Below are positions 1-9,700 of a stretch of DNA of 64,000 nucleotides, piece after piece; the first letter of the stretch is position 1, and every line of letters starts with the position of its first letter. Source of the DNA: Aquabacterium sp. A7-Y (GTDB taxonomy: Bacteria; Pseudomonadota; Gammaproteobacteria; Burkholderiales; Burkholderiaceae_C). A program made the position numbers and the translations under genes. The stretch lies in assembly GCF_026153205.1 (NCBI RefSeq), contig NZ_JAPFBW010000003.1, forward strand, positions 124,001-188,000, given 5' to 3'. The notes below the pieces were generated by a model. The model did not search any database. It had not been told where the DNA came from and was given only the letters and a program-made list of their open reading frames with translations.

Positions 1-1638
1 CAGCACCTGGATCGGCTCCTTCAGGTCGACCTTGACCTGCTGGCCGCCTGCCATCGCGGCCTCGACACGCTCGCGGGTCCACTCCGGCTGGTCCTGCAGC
101 GCCCACAAGGCCAGCGCCGCTGGGTCTTCCACGCGCACGCAGCCGTGGCTCAGGTCACGGCGCAGGCGGTCGAACAGCTGCTTGGCCGGTGTGCCGTGCA
201 GGTAGACGCTCTCGTCGTTCGGAAAGATGAACTTGGCCGGCCCCAGCGAGTTGCGCGGCCCGGGGCGCTGGCGCACGCGCAGCTCGCCCCGCTGCAGCAG
301 GGCCAGGTTCTCGGGCGTCGTTTCGACCACCTCGGCGTCGTCGCTGTTGCCGCGCACCAGTTCCATCTCCTGCTTCGCCAGGTGCTCCGGGTCGCGCTCC
401 AGGGCCGGCAGCAGTTCCTTCTGCACGATGGAGGGCGGCACGTTCCAGTAGGGACTGAAGACGATGTAGCGCATCTCCTCCACCATCGCCGGCGTCTCGG
501 TGTTCAGCGCCTTGCCGACGATCACGTTCATGTGGAGGGCCAGCTTGCCGTCCAGCGTCTCGGGGCCGCCTGCCCAGAGGCGGAACATCGGGATGTTGAT
601 GCCGACAAAACGGCGCTGCTCCAGTCTCGGGAACCAGCGCAGGCGCTCCAGCGACAGCTCGATCTGGCGCACCCGCTGCGCCGCCGGCACCTCCAGCGCT
701 GCCAAAGTGGCCTTGTTCAGCACGCCATGGGCTTCCAGCCCGTGGCGGGTCTGGAAACGCTTGACGCCGTCGACGAGGGCGCCTTCATACAGCCCGCCGG
801 ACGGGGCGGCGCTGTCCACCGGCAGGTCGCCCAGCAGCACCAGCCGCTGGTGCAGGGCCGGAATGCCGGCATAGGCCTGCCCTGGCTTCAACTCGGCCGC
901 GGCCGGCAGGGCCGCCGGTGCCGGCTGGGCCGCGAGCGTGCGGTAGCGCGCCAGCGCCGCGCGCAGACTGCGGTAGGGCTCCAGCGGCGGCCTGACGCGC
1001 TCCACCAGCTCCCCGAGGTTTTGCTGCTGCAGCGCGCTGCGCAGCAACGCGGGAAGGTCCTCGCGTTTCGTGTCCCGGGGGATTGAAAAGCCCATCTTGC
1101 GGGGATCGACACGGCCGGTGTGCAGGTGGCGCAGGTAACGCAGCACCCCCTCGCTGAAGGCGAGATCCAGCGCCGCGATGTCCTGGTCCTCGGGCGAGCG
1201 CCCGCCCTTGAGCGCGTCGCTGCCGGCGGCCAGCTGCGCGGCTGCGTAGTCCGCCGGGTCCAGGCCGTCGGCCACCGAGCCCGACAGCAGCGTGACTGCT
1301 TCGGCGGCCACCGGGGTCAGTCGGCGCTTGGCATCGAACCACAGCGGTGCATAAGCCCCGGGCGCGTAGAGTGCCTCCAGGTCCTGCGATGCATCGGCCG
1401 GCGGGCGGGCGGCGTCCTGCGTTCCGGAGGCAGCGGCCGGCCCCGCGATGCGGCTGCGGATCGCTTCGGCGGCACCCGCCAAGGCCGGCTGCGACGCAGA
1501 GGAGGCGCCTGTGGCCGCCGCTCTGTCACTGCCCTGGCGGCCGCCGTCGCCGCAAGCCGCCAGACCCAGCAGCAGCGCGGCCGCGGCGACCGCGCCGGAT
1601 GTCGAGAGGAGCTTCAAGCTTGGTGGCCTCGTTCGCAT
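1..1638 (-). CDS. L,D-transpeptidase lipoprotein (YcbB/LdtD type), 3' end cut by the window edge
   Basis: Reads leftward from ATG at 1638 and stays open for 546 codons to the window edge, so the C-terminus is missing. The N-terminus has a hydrophobic stretch ending in the lipobox LAAC, which predicts an envelope lipoprotein. Residues around 170-200 contain GRVDPRKMGF, typical of the YcbB scaffold domain. A peptidoglycan-binding-like segment follows, and the YkuD catalytic motif S497-H-G-C500-VRV includes the nucleophile Cys500. The family makes 3-3 peptidoglycan cross-links in the periplasm. YcbB proteins are about 600 residues, so some 50 residues are probably lost. It is divergent from the MFS gene with about 140 bp between them. 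Family assignment is firm; the choice among Ldt paralogues is not. Confidence 0.9.
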   Translation of the reverse strand, partial: MRTRPPSLKLLSTSGAVAAAALLLGLAACGDGGRQGSDRAAATGASSASQPALAGAAEAIRSRIAGPAAASGTQDAARPPADASQDLEALYAPGAYAPLWFDAKRRLTPVAAEAVTLLSGSVADGLDPADYAAAQLAAGSDALKGGRSPEDQDIAALDLAFSEGVLRYLRHLHTGRVDPRKMGFSIPRDTKREDLPALLRSALQQQNLGELVERVRPPLEPYRSLRAALARYRTLAAQPAPAALPAAAELKPGQAYAGIPALHQRLVLLGDLPVDSAAPSGGLYEGALVDGVKRFQTRHGLEAHGVLNKATLAALEVPAAQRVRQIELSLERLRWFPRLEQRRFVGINIPMFRLWAGGPETLDGKLALHMNVIVGKALNTETPAMVEEMRYIVFSPYWNVPPSIVQKELLPALERDPEHLAKQEMELVRGNSDDAEVVETTPENLALLQRGELRVRQRPGPRNSLGPAKFIFPNDESVYLHGTPAKQLFDRLRRDLSHGCVRVEDPAALALWALQDQPEWTRERVEAAMAGGQQVKVDLKEPIQVL

Positions 1639-1776
1639 GCGGGCATCCCTGTACTGCACAAGGTCCCCATTGCGCCAGAGGGCGCGGCGGCTGTCGGTCG
1701 GCGGATGCCTGACACGAGAGCACAGGTAAATCGAAGGCGCAGACCGGGCCAGGTATCCGTCTTGCTGGGCGCCTGT

Positions 1777-3279
1777 ATGCCTCTGAGACCCGATGACAAC
1801 GTCACATTGACGGACGTGGAGCGCGGCCAGCGCGCCCTGATACGCGATGCCGCCTGGGCCAGCCTGGCGGGCTCCCTGTATGGCGGCGTGATCCTGGTGG
1901 GCTTCGCGCTCGCGCTGGGAGCCGGGCCGATGCACATCGGCCTGCTCGCCGCCATCCCGCTGATCGCGCAGGTGGTGCAGCTGCCCGCCATCGCGCTGGT
2001 GGAGAAGCTGCAGCAAAGACGCAAGATCACGGTGATCGCGGTCACCGTGGCGCGCACCCTGATCCTCTCGCTCGCGGTGCTGCCCTTCATCGCCGACGCA
2101 CCGGTGCAGCTGACCTTGCTGGTCATCGCGCAGTTCACGATCTCGGCGCTCGGCTCCATCACTGCCTGTTCGCTGAATTCCTGGCTGCACCAGCTGCTGC
2201 CGCGTGAAGGGCTGGGCGCTTTCTTCTCGCGCCGGTTGTTCTGGGCCACCACCATCGCCTGTGTCGGTACCCTGGGCGCCGGCCTGCTGGTCGACCATGC
2301 GCCCTTCGAGCGGGAGATCTACGCCTACTCGGTCTCCTTCCTCGCCGCGGGGCTTGCGGGCTATGTCAGTTCCTGGTATCTCTCGCGCGTGCCCGAGCCC
2401 CGCATGGCGAGCGTCGGCGCGCACGGCAACGTGTGGTCGCGCCTGAAGCTGCCTTTCGGCGACACCAACTTCCGCAACTTCCTGATCTTCATGGCGAGCT
2501 GGAACGTGGCCTCCAGCTTCGCGGCGCCTTTCCTGACCGTCTACCTGATGAAGCAGCTCGGCTATTCGCTGAGCACGGTCACGACGCTGTGGGTGGCCAG
2601 CCAGGTCGCCAATGCCCTCACGCTCTACTCCTGGGGCCGCCTCTCGGACCGGCTCACCAACAAGGCCATCCTTTCGGTCGCCATGCCGGCCTGGTTTGCC
2701 TGCATGTTGGCGCTGGTGTTCACGGCCGAGCCGGCCAAGCACACGCTGACCCTGCCGCTGCTCTACCTGCTGCACCTGCTGATGGGCGCTTCGGCGGGCG
2801 GCATCGGGCTGGCCAACGGCAACATCGGCCTCAAGCTCGCGCCGCAGGGGCAGGGCACCGCCTACCTGGCGGCGATCAGCCTGGTCGGCTCGGTGGTGGG
2901 CGGCCTGGCGCCGCTGGTCGCCGGGGCGCTGGCGCAGCGGCTGGAGGACAACGAACTGTCCCTGGTGCTGCAATGGACCTCGGCGAAGGACACCCACGAG
3001 GTGTCCGTGATCGCCTTCTCGCACTGGGAGTTCCTGTTCGCGATGGCCGCGCTGTTCGGGCTCTACGTGCTGCACCGGCTGTCCAAGGTGCAGGAGGGCG
3101 AGCATGTCAGCGAGCGGGTGGTGGTGCAGCAGTTCGCACTGGAGGCGCTGCGTTCGGTGAACCAGCTGTCCAGCGTGGGCGGCATGCTCGGCAGCCTGTT
3201 CACCTTCGGCCGCCTGTTCGACCGCCGGCTGTATGCGCGCACGGCCTACCGCCGCGACGCGGAGGCGCCGCCGACCTGA
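1777..3279 (+). CDS. Major facilitator superfamily transporter
   Basis: A 500-residue polytopic inner-membrane protein. From about residue 30 there are repeated hydrophobic segments compatible with 12 helices, with a long charged loop near residue 200 and a cytosolic tail of about 70 residues rich in charged residues. The open frame continues far upstream, but the membrane protein only begins at MPLRPDDNVTL, so I chose ATG 1777. The arrangement resembles MFS_1 proteins. The substrate cannot be read from the sequence. The PilB-like ATPase gene follows after 18 bp, so the two may be co-transcribed. Confidence 0.85.
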   Translation: MPLRPDDNVTLTDVERGQRALIRDAAWASLAGSLYGGVILVGFALALGAGPMHIGLLAAIPLIAQVVQLPAIALVEKLQQRRKITVIAVTVARTLILSLAVLPFIADAPVQLTLLVIAQFTISALGSITACSLNSWLHQLLPREGLGAFFSRRLFWATTIACVGTLGAGLLVDHAPFEREIYAYSVSFLAAGLAGYVSSWYLSRVPEPRMASVGAHGNVWSRLKLPFGDTNFRNFLIFMASWNVASSFAAPFLTVYLMKQLGYSLSTVTTLWVASQVANALTLYSWGRLSDRLTNKAILSVAMPAWFACMLALVFTAEPAKHTLTLPLLYLLHLLMGASAGGIGLANGNIGLKLAPQGQGTAYLAAISLVGSVVGGLAPLVAGALAQRLEDNELSLVLQWTSAKDTHEVSVIAFSHWEFLFAMAALFGLYVLHRLSKVQEGEHVSERVVVQQFALEALRSVNQLSSVGGMLGSLFTFGRLFDRRLYARTAYRRDAEAPPT

Positions 3280-3297
3280 TCCTCCACACATCCCCCC

Positions 3298-5850
3298 ATG
3301 CCGAACCCGAACGAATCCTGGAGCGAGCAGACCGCGCCCTTCGGGCCGCTGCCGCAGCTGCCGGAGGTGGAGGGCTACGAGTCCTTCAGCGCCAAGGAGC
3401 AGCGCCCCGCTTTCCGCTGGCCGACGCCGCCCTTCGGCGCCTACCCGCCGCCGTCCGAGCAGCAGCAGGCCCTGGCCTGCGAGATCGAGGGCCTCAACGG
3501 TCGTCGCCGCGGCGGCCGGCTGGTTTTCATCGTGCCGGAGGAAGAGGTGGCTCATGTGCAGATACCGCCGGCGCGCACGACGATGACACTGCGTTTCGGG
3601 CAGTTCCGCTCCCTCACGCTGCTGGACGTGCTGCCAGCGCTGCCGGAGGTGCGCCAGGACCCCTATGCCGGCGTGCTCGACTTGCATCCGCGCATGCCCT
3701 TCCACGTGCGCATGAACTCGGGTGAGGACCTCGAAGGCCACACCGTGGGCCACGTCGAGACCGACGAGGGCCTGTTCCTGTTCCCGCCGGCCGACGCGCA
3801 GGGCGGCGTGCGGCGTGTTTTCGTGCCACGCCACAGCTACCGTAGCGTCGAGATCGGTCCGCGCATCGGTGAGCTCCTGGTGGCTCAGAAGGCCGCCACG
3901 CCGCGCGCGGTCGAACAGGTCGCGGCGCAGCAGCAGGAGATTCGCGAGCGCAAGCTCGGCGACATCCTGGTCACTCGCAAGATCGTTCGCAGGGAACAGC
4001 TGCTGGCAGCACTGGAACAGCAGTCACGCATGCCGATGGTGCGCATTGGCGAAGCGCTGCTGTCGCTGGGCCTGGTCACCCAGGCCGACCTGGATGGCGC
4101 GTTGCGCGAGCAGAAGGCCGAGCGTTCGCTGCCGCTGGGCGAGCTGCTGGTGCAGAGCAAGGTCGTCTCACGGCGGGACCTGCAGACCGCGCTGGCCCAC
4201 AAGATGGGCTACCCGCTGGTCGATGTGCTGAATTTCCCGGCCGAGCCCGAGGCCTTGCGCAAGGTGCCCGTGGCGGTCGCGTCGCGCCTGCACGCGCTGC
4301 CGCTTGTCGTGCGGGAGGGCCGGCTGGTGGTGGCACTGGAGGACCCCTCGCGCCGCTCGACGCTGGAGGAGCTGGAGTTTGTCAGCCAGCTGAAGATCGT
4401 GCCCGCCTTGGCGCAGGTCGGCTCGATGGAGGCCGCGATCCGTGCCGCCTACGAGAAGATCGGCAGTGATGTGTGGACACTGCGCGGCGCGCCGCTGGTG
4501 CTGGACTTCGAGCCGAGCGACACCAGCAAGCTGGTCGAGACGCTCGAGAAGGAGGGCGCGACCGGCGCCAGCCGTATCGAGGAAGAGGTGCAGATCGAGC
4601 AGTCGGACAACTCGCTGGTGCGGCTGATCAACAACATGATCGTGGAGGCGCACAACCAGGGGGTCTCGGACATCCACGTCGAGAGCTATCCCGGGCGCGA
4701 GAAGATCAAGATCCGCTTCCGCAAGGACGGCCTGCTGCAGTCCTATCTCGAGCTGCCGCACACCTACCGCAACGCGCTGATCTCGCGCATCAAGATCATG
4801 TGCGACCTCGACATCTCCGAGCGCCGCAAGCCGCAGGACGGCAAGATCAACTTCGCGCGTTTCGTGCCGGGTCAGAAGCTCGAGCTGCGCGTGGCGACGA
4901 TCCCGACCAACAACGGCCTGGAAGACGTGGTGATGCGCATCCTGGCCTCGGCCAAGCCGCTGCCGCTGGACGACCTGGGCCTGAGCGAGCCCAACCTGCG
5001 CCAGCTGAAGGAGGCGATGCAGCGGCCCTACGGCCTGGTGCTGTGCGTCGGGCCGACGGGCTCGGGCAAGACCACCACCTTGCACTCGGCGATGAGCTTT
5101 ATCAACGTGCCCGAGCGCAAGATCTGGACCGCCGAGGACCCGGTGGAGATCACCCAGCCGGGGCTGCGCCAGGTGCAGGTGAACGCCAAGATCGACTGGA
5201 CCTTTGCGAAGGCCTTGCGGGCTTTCCTGCGCGCCGACCCGGACGTGATCATGGTGGGCGAGATCCGCGACGAGGAGACCGCCAAGATCGCGGTGGAGGC
5301 CTCGCTGACCGGCCACCTGGTGCTCTCGACCCTGCACACCAACAGCGCACCGGAGACGGTGACGCGGTTGCTGGACATGGGCATGGACCCGTTCAACTTC
5401 GCCGATTCGCTGCTGGCGGTGCTGGCGCAGCGCCTGGTGCGCCGGCTTTGCAGCGCCTGCCGGCAAAGCCGCCCGGCCACCGAAGAGGAGATCGGGGAAC
5501 TGCTGGGCGACTACCTGAACGCCCACCTCTCGGAGTCCGGCCGCCCGGCCCGTACCGAGGTGCTGGGTGGCTGGCTCCGGCGCTATGGGCGCGAGGGCCG
5601 GCTGATGTCGCACCACAGTCCGGGCTGCGACGCCTGCGCCCACACGGGCTTTCGCGGACGGCTCGGCCTGCACGAGCTGATGGTGGCGACGCGCGGGCTG
5701 CGCCGTCTGGTCCAGACCGGCGCGACGGCCGAGCAATTGCAGCAGCAAGCCCTGCTGGAGGGCATGCGCACCTTGCGCCAGGACGGCATCGAAAAGGTCC
5801 TGCAGGGCGCGACGAGCCTGGCGGAAGTGCGGGCGATCAGCAACGAGTGA
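3298..5850 (+). CDS. PilB/GspE-family secretion ATPase with MshEN domains
   Basis: An 850-residue cytoplasmic ATPase. The first ~180 residues are unusual. Residues ~190-390 contain repeated GxxLLxxxxVxxxxLxxAL modules of MshEN type, a domain that binds c-di-GMP in some members. The T2SSE domain follows: Walker A GPTGSGKTT at about 585, Asp box around EDPVEI, Walker B-like DPDVIMVGEIRDEET, and His box HLVLSTLHTNSA. The C-terminal part has two CxxC pairs (CSAC, CDAC) of the zinc-binding type. Such enzymes power type IV pili or type II secretion. No pilin, platform or secretin gene is nearby, so the partner machine is unknown. The long N-terminal extension is atypical for PilB. Confidence 0.9.
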   Translation: MPNPNESWSEQTAPFGPLPQLPEVEGYESFSAKEQRPAFRWPTPPFGAYPPPSEQQQALACEIEGLNGRRRGGRLVFIVPEEEVAHVQIPPARTTMTLRFGQFRSLTLLDVLPALPEVRQDPYAGVLDLHPRMPFHVRMNSGEDLEGHTVGHVETDEGLFLFPPADAQGGVRRVFVPRHSYRSVEIGPRIGELLVAQKAATPRAVEQVAAQQQEIRERKLGDILVTRKIVRREQLLAALEQQSRMPMVRIGEALLSLGLVTQADLDGALREQKAERSLPLGELLVQSKVVSRRDLQTALAHKMGYPLVDVLNFPAEPEALRKVPVAVASRLHALPLVVREGRLVVALEDPSRRSTLEELEFVSQLKIVPALAQVGSMEAAIRAAYEKIGSDVWTLRGAPLVLDFEPSDTSKLVETLEKEGATGASRIEEEVQIEQSDNSLVRLINNMIVEAHNQGVSDIHVESYPGREKIKIRFRKDGLLQSYLELPHTYRNALISRIKIMCDLDISERRKPQDGKINFARFVPGQKLELRVATIPTNNGLEDVVMRILASAKPLPLDDLGLSEPNLRQLKEAMQRPYGLVLCVGPTGSGKTTTLHSAMSFINVPERKIWTAEDPVEITQPGLRQVQVNAKIDWTFAKALRAFLRADPDVIMVGEIRDEETAKIAVEASLTGHLVLSTLHTNSAPETVTRLLDMGMDPFNFADSLLAVLAQRLVRRLCSACRQSRPATEEEIGELLGDYLNAHLSESGRPARTEVLGGWLRRYGREGRLMSHHSPGCDACAHTGFRGRLGLHELMVATRGLRRLVQTGATAEQLQQQALLEGMRTLRQDGIEKVLQGATSLAEVRAISNE

Positions 5851-5865
5851 GCCGGTGCGATCCCT

Positions 5866-6744
5866 TTACGCAGAAGCGCTGATCATGACTTGATCGAGCT
5901 TCTCAAGGAAGGGTTTGATCCTGGACAGCCCCAGGTCACCGCACGCAAGGACTTGCAGCCGGCGCAGATTGGGCAAGTCCGCCAGACATGCAATGTCCTC
6001 GATTTTCTTGCAGTACCGGATCTCCAGCTCTTGCAGGTGAGTCAAGGCCTTCACCGCCGAAATCGACCTGAGCGATCGGAGATTGTGCAGCCGCAGCCAC
6101 TCGACCTGGCTCAAGGCTTCGATACCCTGCAGCGTCTCCAGTTTCCCGCCAAGTAATCCGAGCTTGGCCAGCGGCAGGTGCCGGCTCTTTTGAAATACTT
6201 CATGGCCGGGTACGCTCAGCAATTGAAGTTCGCGCAGCCCCTGGCACGCCAGTGCTGCGTCAAGATTCTTGCCGTTGCGCGTGGGCTCCAGAGAAACTGC
6301 CTGGAGATTGGGAAAGTTCTCATGAGCAAAAGTCAGTGGCCCGTCGGTTCTCAAGTCGATCACATGGGGCAAGGAAACGGCCCGCGGCCAGGTGGCCGCC
6401 GCGCCGCTGGTAAACACGCCGAGGGCCGTGACGCCGGGCGGAACGCTGGTTTCGTCGATGCTTGCCACCAGCGCGGGGTCGACGGACGGCCCCATCGCGA
6501 GACATTCGAGACGCTTCAACTGCCTGACGCGTGAAGGAATTTGCTTCAGCCGATCCGTCGCCGGCGCGTAGAGACGCAGCTCGGTAATCTGCGCATCCCT
6601 GGCCGGGTCCTCGGGTTCGTCCGCGAGGAGGATCTTCAGCGCCGGATTCGGCGCCATGTCGGTCACTGCAGTGGCGTGCCGCGAATCAGTCATGACCCAT
6701 TCAAGACGGTCGAGAGCGTTCTTCGGAAGAGCTTCAAGAGTCAT
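5866..6744 (-). CDS. Leucine-rich repeat protein, candidate immunity to the Rhs toxin
   Basis: A 292-residue protein without signal peptide. From residue ~60 onward it has irregular leucine-rich repeats (LQELEIRYCKKIEDIACLADL and similar ~23-residue units), predicting a curved solenoid able to wrap a partner. It starts 18 bp after the rhs stop on the same strand, the normal place for a cognate immunity gene in polymorphic toxin loci. Local base composition is lower in GC than neighbouring housekeeping genes, consistent with horizontal acquisition. The LRR nature is seen in the sequence; the immunity role is inferred from position only. Confidence 0.8.
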   Translation of the reverse strand: MTLEALPKNALDRLEWVMTDSRHATAVTDMAPNPALKILLADEPEDPARDAQITELRLYAPATDRLKQIPSRVRQLKRLECLAMGPSVDPALVASIDETSVPPGVTALGVFTSGAAATWPRAVSLPHVIDLRTDGPLTFAHENFPNLQAVSLEPTRNGKNLDAALACQGLRELQLLSVPGHEVFQKSRHLPLAKLGLLGGKLETLQGIEALSQVEWLRLHNLRSLRSISAVKALTHLQELEIRYCKKIEDIACLADLPNLRRLQVLACGDLGLSRIKPFLEKLDQVMISASA

Positions 6745-6762
6745 GTTCGTGGATTCAAGAGG

Positions 6763-9700
6763 TCAATAGGCGGTTCCGGGTCCGATCGACGCGCCATGAT
6801 TTGCGGCATCCTGAGCATACTCCGCGACACGAGTGACTTTCGCGGCCCGAATCTGGTTGAGGGAGCCATTCTGTAGCGGGATGTTGTTGATGGCGGGGTT
6901 GTCCATCACCCCCTGTTCATACCCGCGAAGAACGTGGTTTGTCATGCGCCGGTTGCCCGAAGCGCTGCCGAGGTTGACGGGGTGGACGGTGACCCGGACA
7001 TTGGGATCGTTCAGCAAGGCCGCCGCAGGGTGGTCGCCTTGGGACAAGCGTACCCGTACGTTGTCGGCGCTCCCGGTATAGAACTGGCCGTTCAGCTCGA
7101 TGTGGTAGACCCCGGGGCCTTGCGGCAACGTGCGAGCCAGGCGCTGGCAAATCAGTCCCCACGGGTCGCTCCACACCAGAGGATTGGTGGCATAGGCGTA
7201 GGGGTTGGGGCCACCTAACAGCCGGATCGGATCCTGGCCGACAAACTGGCCCGCGTGGGGATCGTAGTACCGATACCGGTTGTAGTGCAGCCCGGTTTCT
7301 TCATCTGCATACTGTCCCTGGAAACGGATGGGATTGAAGACAGCCGCGCCTGAAAAGATCTCCGCCTCGCCCCAGGTGGCAGCGCTTGCCGCCCATTTCA
7401 CCTCCCCGCTGCCCGACGTCAGTCGTACTGGGTACCCGTTCGGGTCATTGTGGTAGTAGTAACAGCAGCGTTCCCCGGTCGTCGACTGCGCTTCCACGAG
7501 CGCGACGGGCCTGAAGGTGCCGGGATAACAAACATACTCGCGCGGAGGGGGCGGCGAGCACCGGGCAGCGGGCTGCGGATCCATGCTCGCGCCCGGTATG
7601 AACGCGTCGTTTTCCCGGAGCTTGCCCGGCGAGGGCTGGGCCGTGAAGGGCTGTTCGCCGGCAATGACATCGCTGTCCCAAAAGAAGCGAACGCCGGTGG
7701 CTCCGGTCTGCTTGAACACACGTCGACCGAGCGGGTCGTACCCGTAGGCCGTCGCGATGCCGTTGCTCAGACTGCGCACCAGACGCTGGTTGGCATCCCA
7801 GGTGAGGATCGTCGTCCTGCCTGCCGCGCCGATCAGCGCGCAACGCCCTTCGTCGCTGCGCTGGACGAGATTGCCGGCTCGGTCAAAGCGGTAGTAAACC
7901 CCGTCGTAGCGACCTTCGCGCAGCCACTTGCCAGGGATGTCGACACCGTCCACCACCTGCTGACCTGCCTGCTCCAGCACCTGTGTCTGCAGGCGATCGC
8001 CTGCCGGGTCCTGGAAGAAGCGCGTGAGCCGACCCCGCGGGTCCATGTGCTCGACGATCTGCCCGAGCGGGTCGTAGCGGTACTGATCCGTGCCGTGGTG
8101 GCTGTCCTGGCGCCGCGTGAGGTTGCCGGTCGGGTCGTACTCATACCGGCTGTGGAACAGCCAGTGAGCGCCTTGCTTGAGACCTTGGGCGGTCAGGCGT
8201 CCCCGGGCGTCATACTGGTAGTACCGATCCAGCGTCTGCCCCAGTGTCTCCTTGCGCACCTGGCCGCCGGCGTCGCGCTCGATGGTGATCGGCGGCTCAT
8301 CGTTGACCTGGATGGTGGCGGCTTGCCCCAAGGCGTCGTAGCTGTAGACGACCGTGTTCCCCGCACTCGTCTCGCGCCGAACGCGCCGGCCCATCGCGTC
8401 GAAGGTGTTCCTGACAAAAAACTCGCCTTGCCGTTCTTCGAGCAGCCGGCCTTCCAGGTCGAACCGTCGCTGCACCCTCACATGTTCGTTCGCGCAACCC
8501 GTCAGATGGCCGTTGGCATCGAAGTCGAAGGTCTCCTCGAACTCGCGGCCGGGATGCTCGGGATGTGCAAACGCCTTGCGCCGGATGCGCCCGAGCTGGT
8601 CGGTGGTGTAGGAAACGATCCGTCCCAGGGGGTCGCAGCTCTGGCGCAAGTGCCCGGCGGGGTCGAAGCTGTAGGCGGTGGATTGCCCCCAGTAGTCGAC
8701 TTCCTCAACCACCCGACCGAGTGCGTCCCTGCGAAGCCGATAGGTCTCGCCGCGCTGGTTGCTCACCCCGATCAACTGCTCTTCGGTGTCGTGGTGGTAC
8801 TCCACGACATGGCCGTCCGGCTGGTAGCGTTTCTTGACCAGGCCCTGCCCAAAGTACTCGAAGCGAGTTCGGGCCCCGCTCTCGTCCTCGTAGGACGTCA
8901 GCAGGTCCTGCGCGTCGTAGCGACAGTGGATGCGGGCGCCGCCGGGCAGCGTGGTTTCGGTCAGGCGGCTCTTGCGGTCGTAGCGGTAGTGGGTCGTGAA
9001 ACCCAGCGGGTCAGAGCGCGCCAGCAGGTTGCCCAGTTCGTCGCGCTGCAGGCGGGTGACGTGGCCCAGCGCATCGATCACCGCCACCAGATAGCCGTCG
9101 GTATCGAACGAGAACCGGGTGCTGGCTTGGCATGCATCGGTCACGCAGACCGGCAGCCCGCCGGTGTCGTACTCATACGTCGTGACGGCACCCAGGGGGC
9201 TGGTCTGCCGTACCAGCAGGCCGCGACTGTCCCAGCTCTGCAGCCAGCTTGCGCCGCCGGGGTACTCGATGCGCGTGACCTGGTTGTTCTCGTTGACATC
9301 GATCGCGACGGTACTGCCGTCCGGCCGGGTGAGCTTGCGCAGGTTGCCACGCTCGTCATGGAGGCATGCCGTACGGTGGTTGGCGGCATCGACGATCGAG
9401 GTGGTCCGCCCCGCCTCGTCGTACTCGAAGATCGTGCGCCCGCCCTGCGGGTCGATCTCCAGGATGGGCAGGCCGTGCTGGTCGCATTGCACGGTGGAGA
9501 CGTGCCCCAGGGAGTCGGTGATGCGTGTTTCGTGAATCTCTGGCCAGTACGCAAATCTGTAGTCGTACAACCCGCCATCGCCCCAGGCGTGCACCACGCG
9601 CCAGTTCTCATCGGTGGTGTCGTACTCGTAGTAGAACGACAGCCCGGTACGGTTGGTGTGCCGCACCATGTGGTGCCGGTCATAAGCGAAGCAATAGGGA

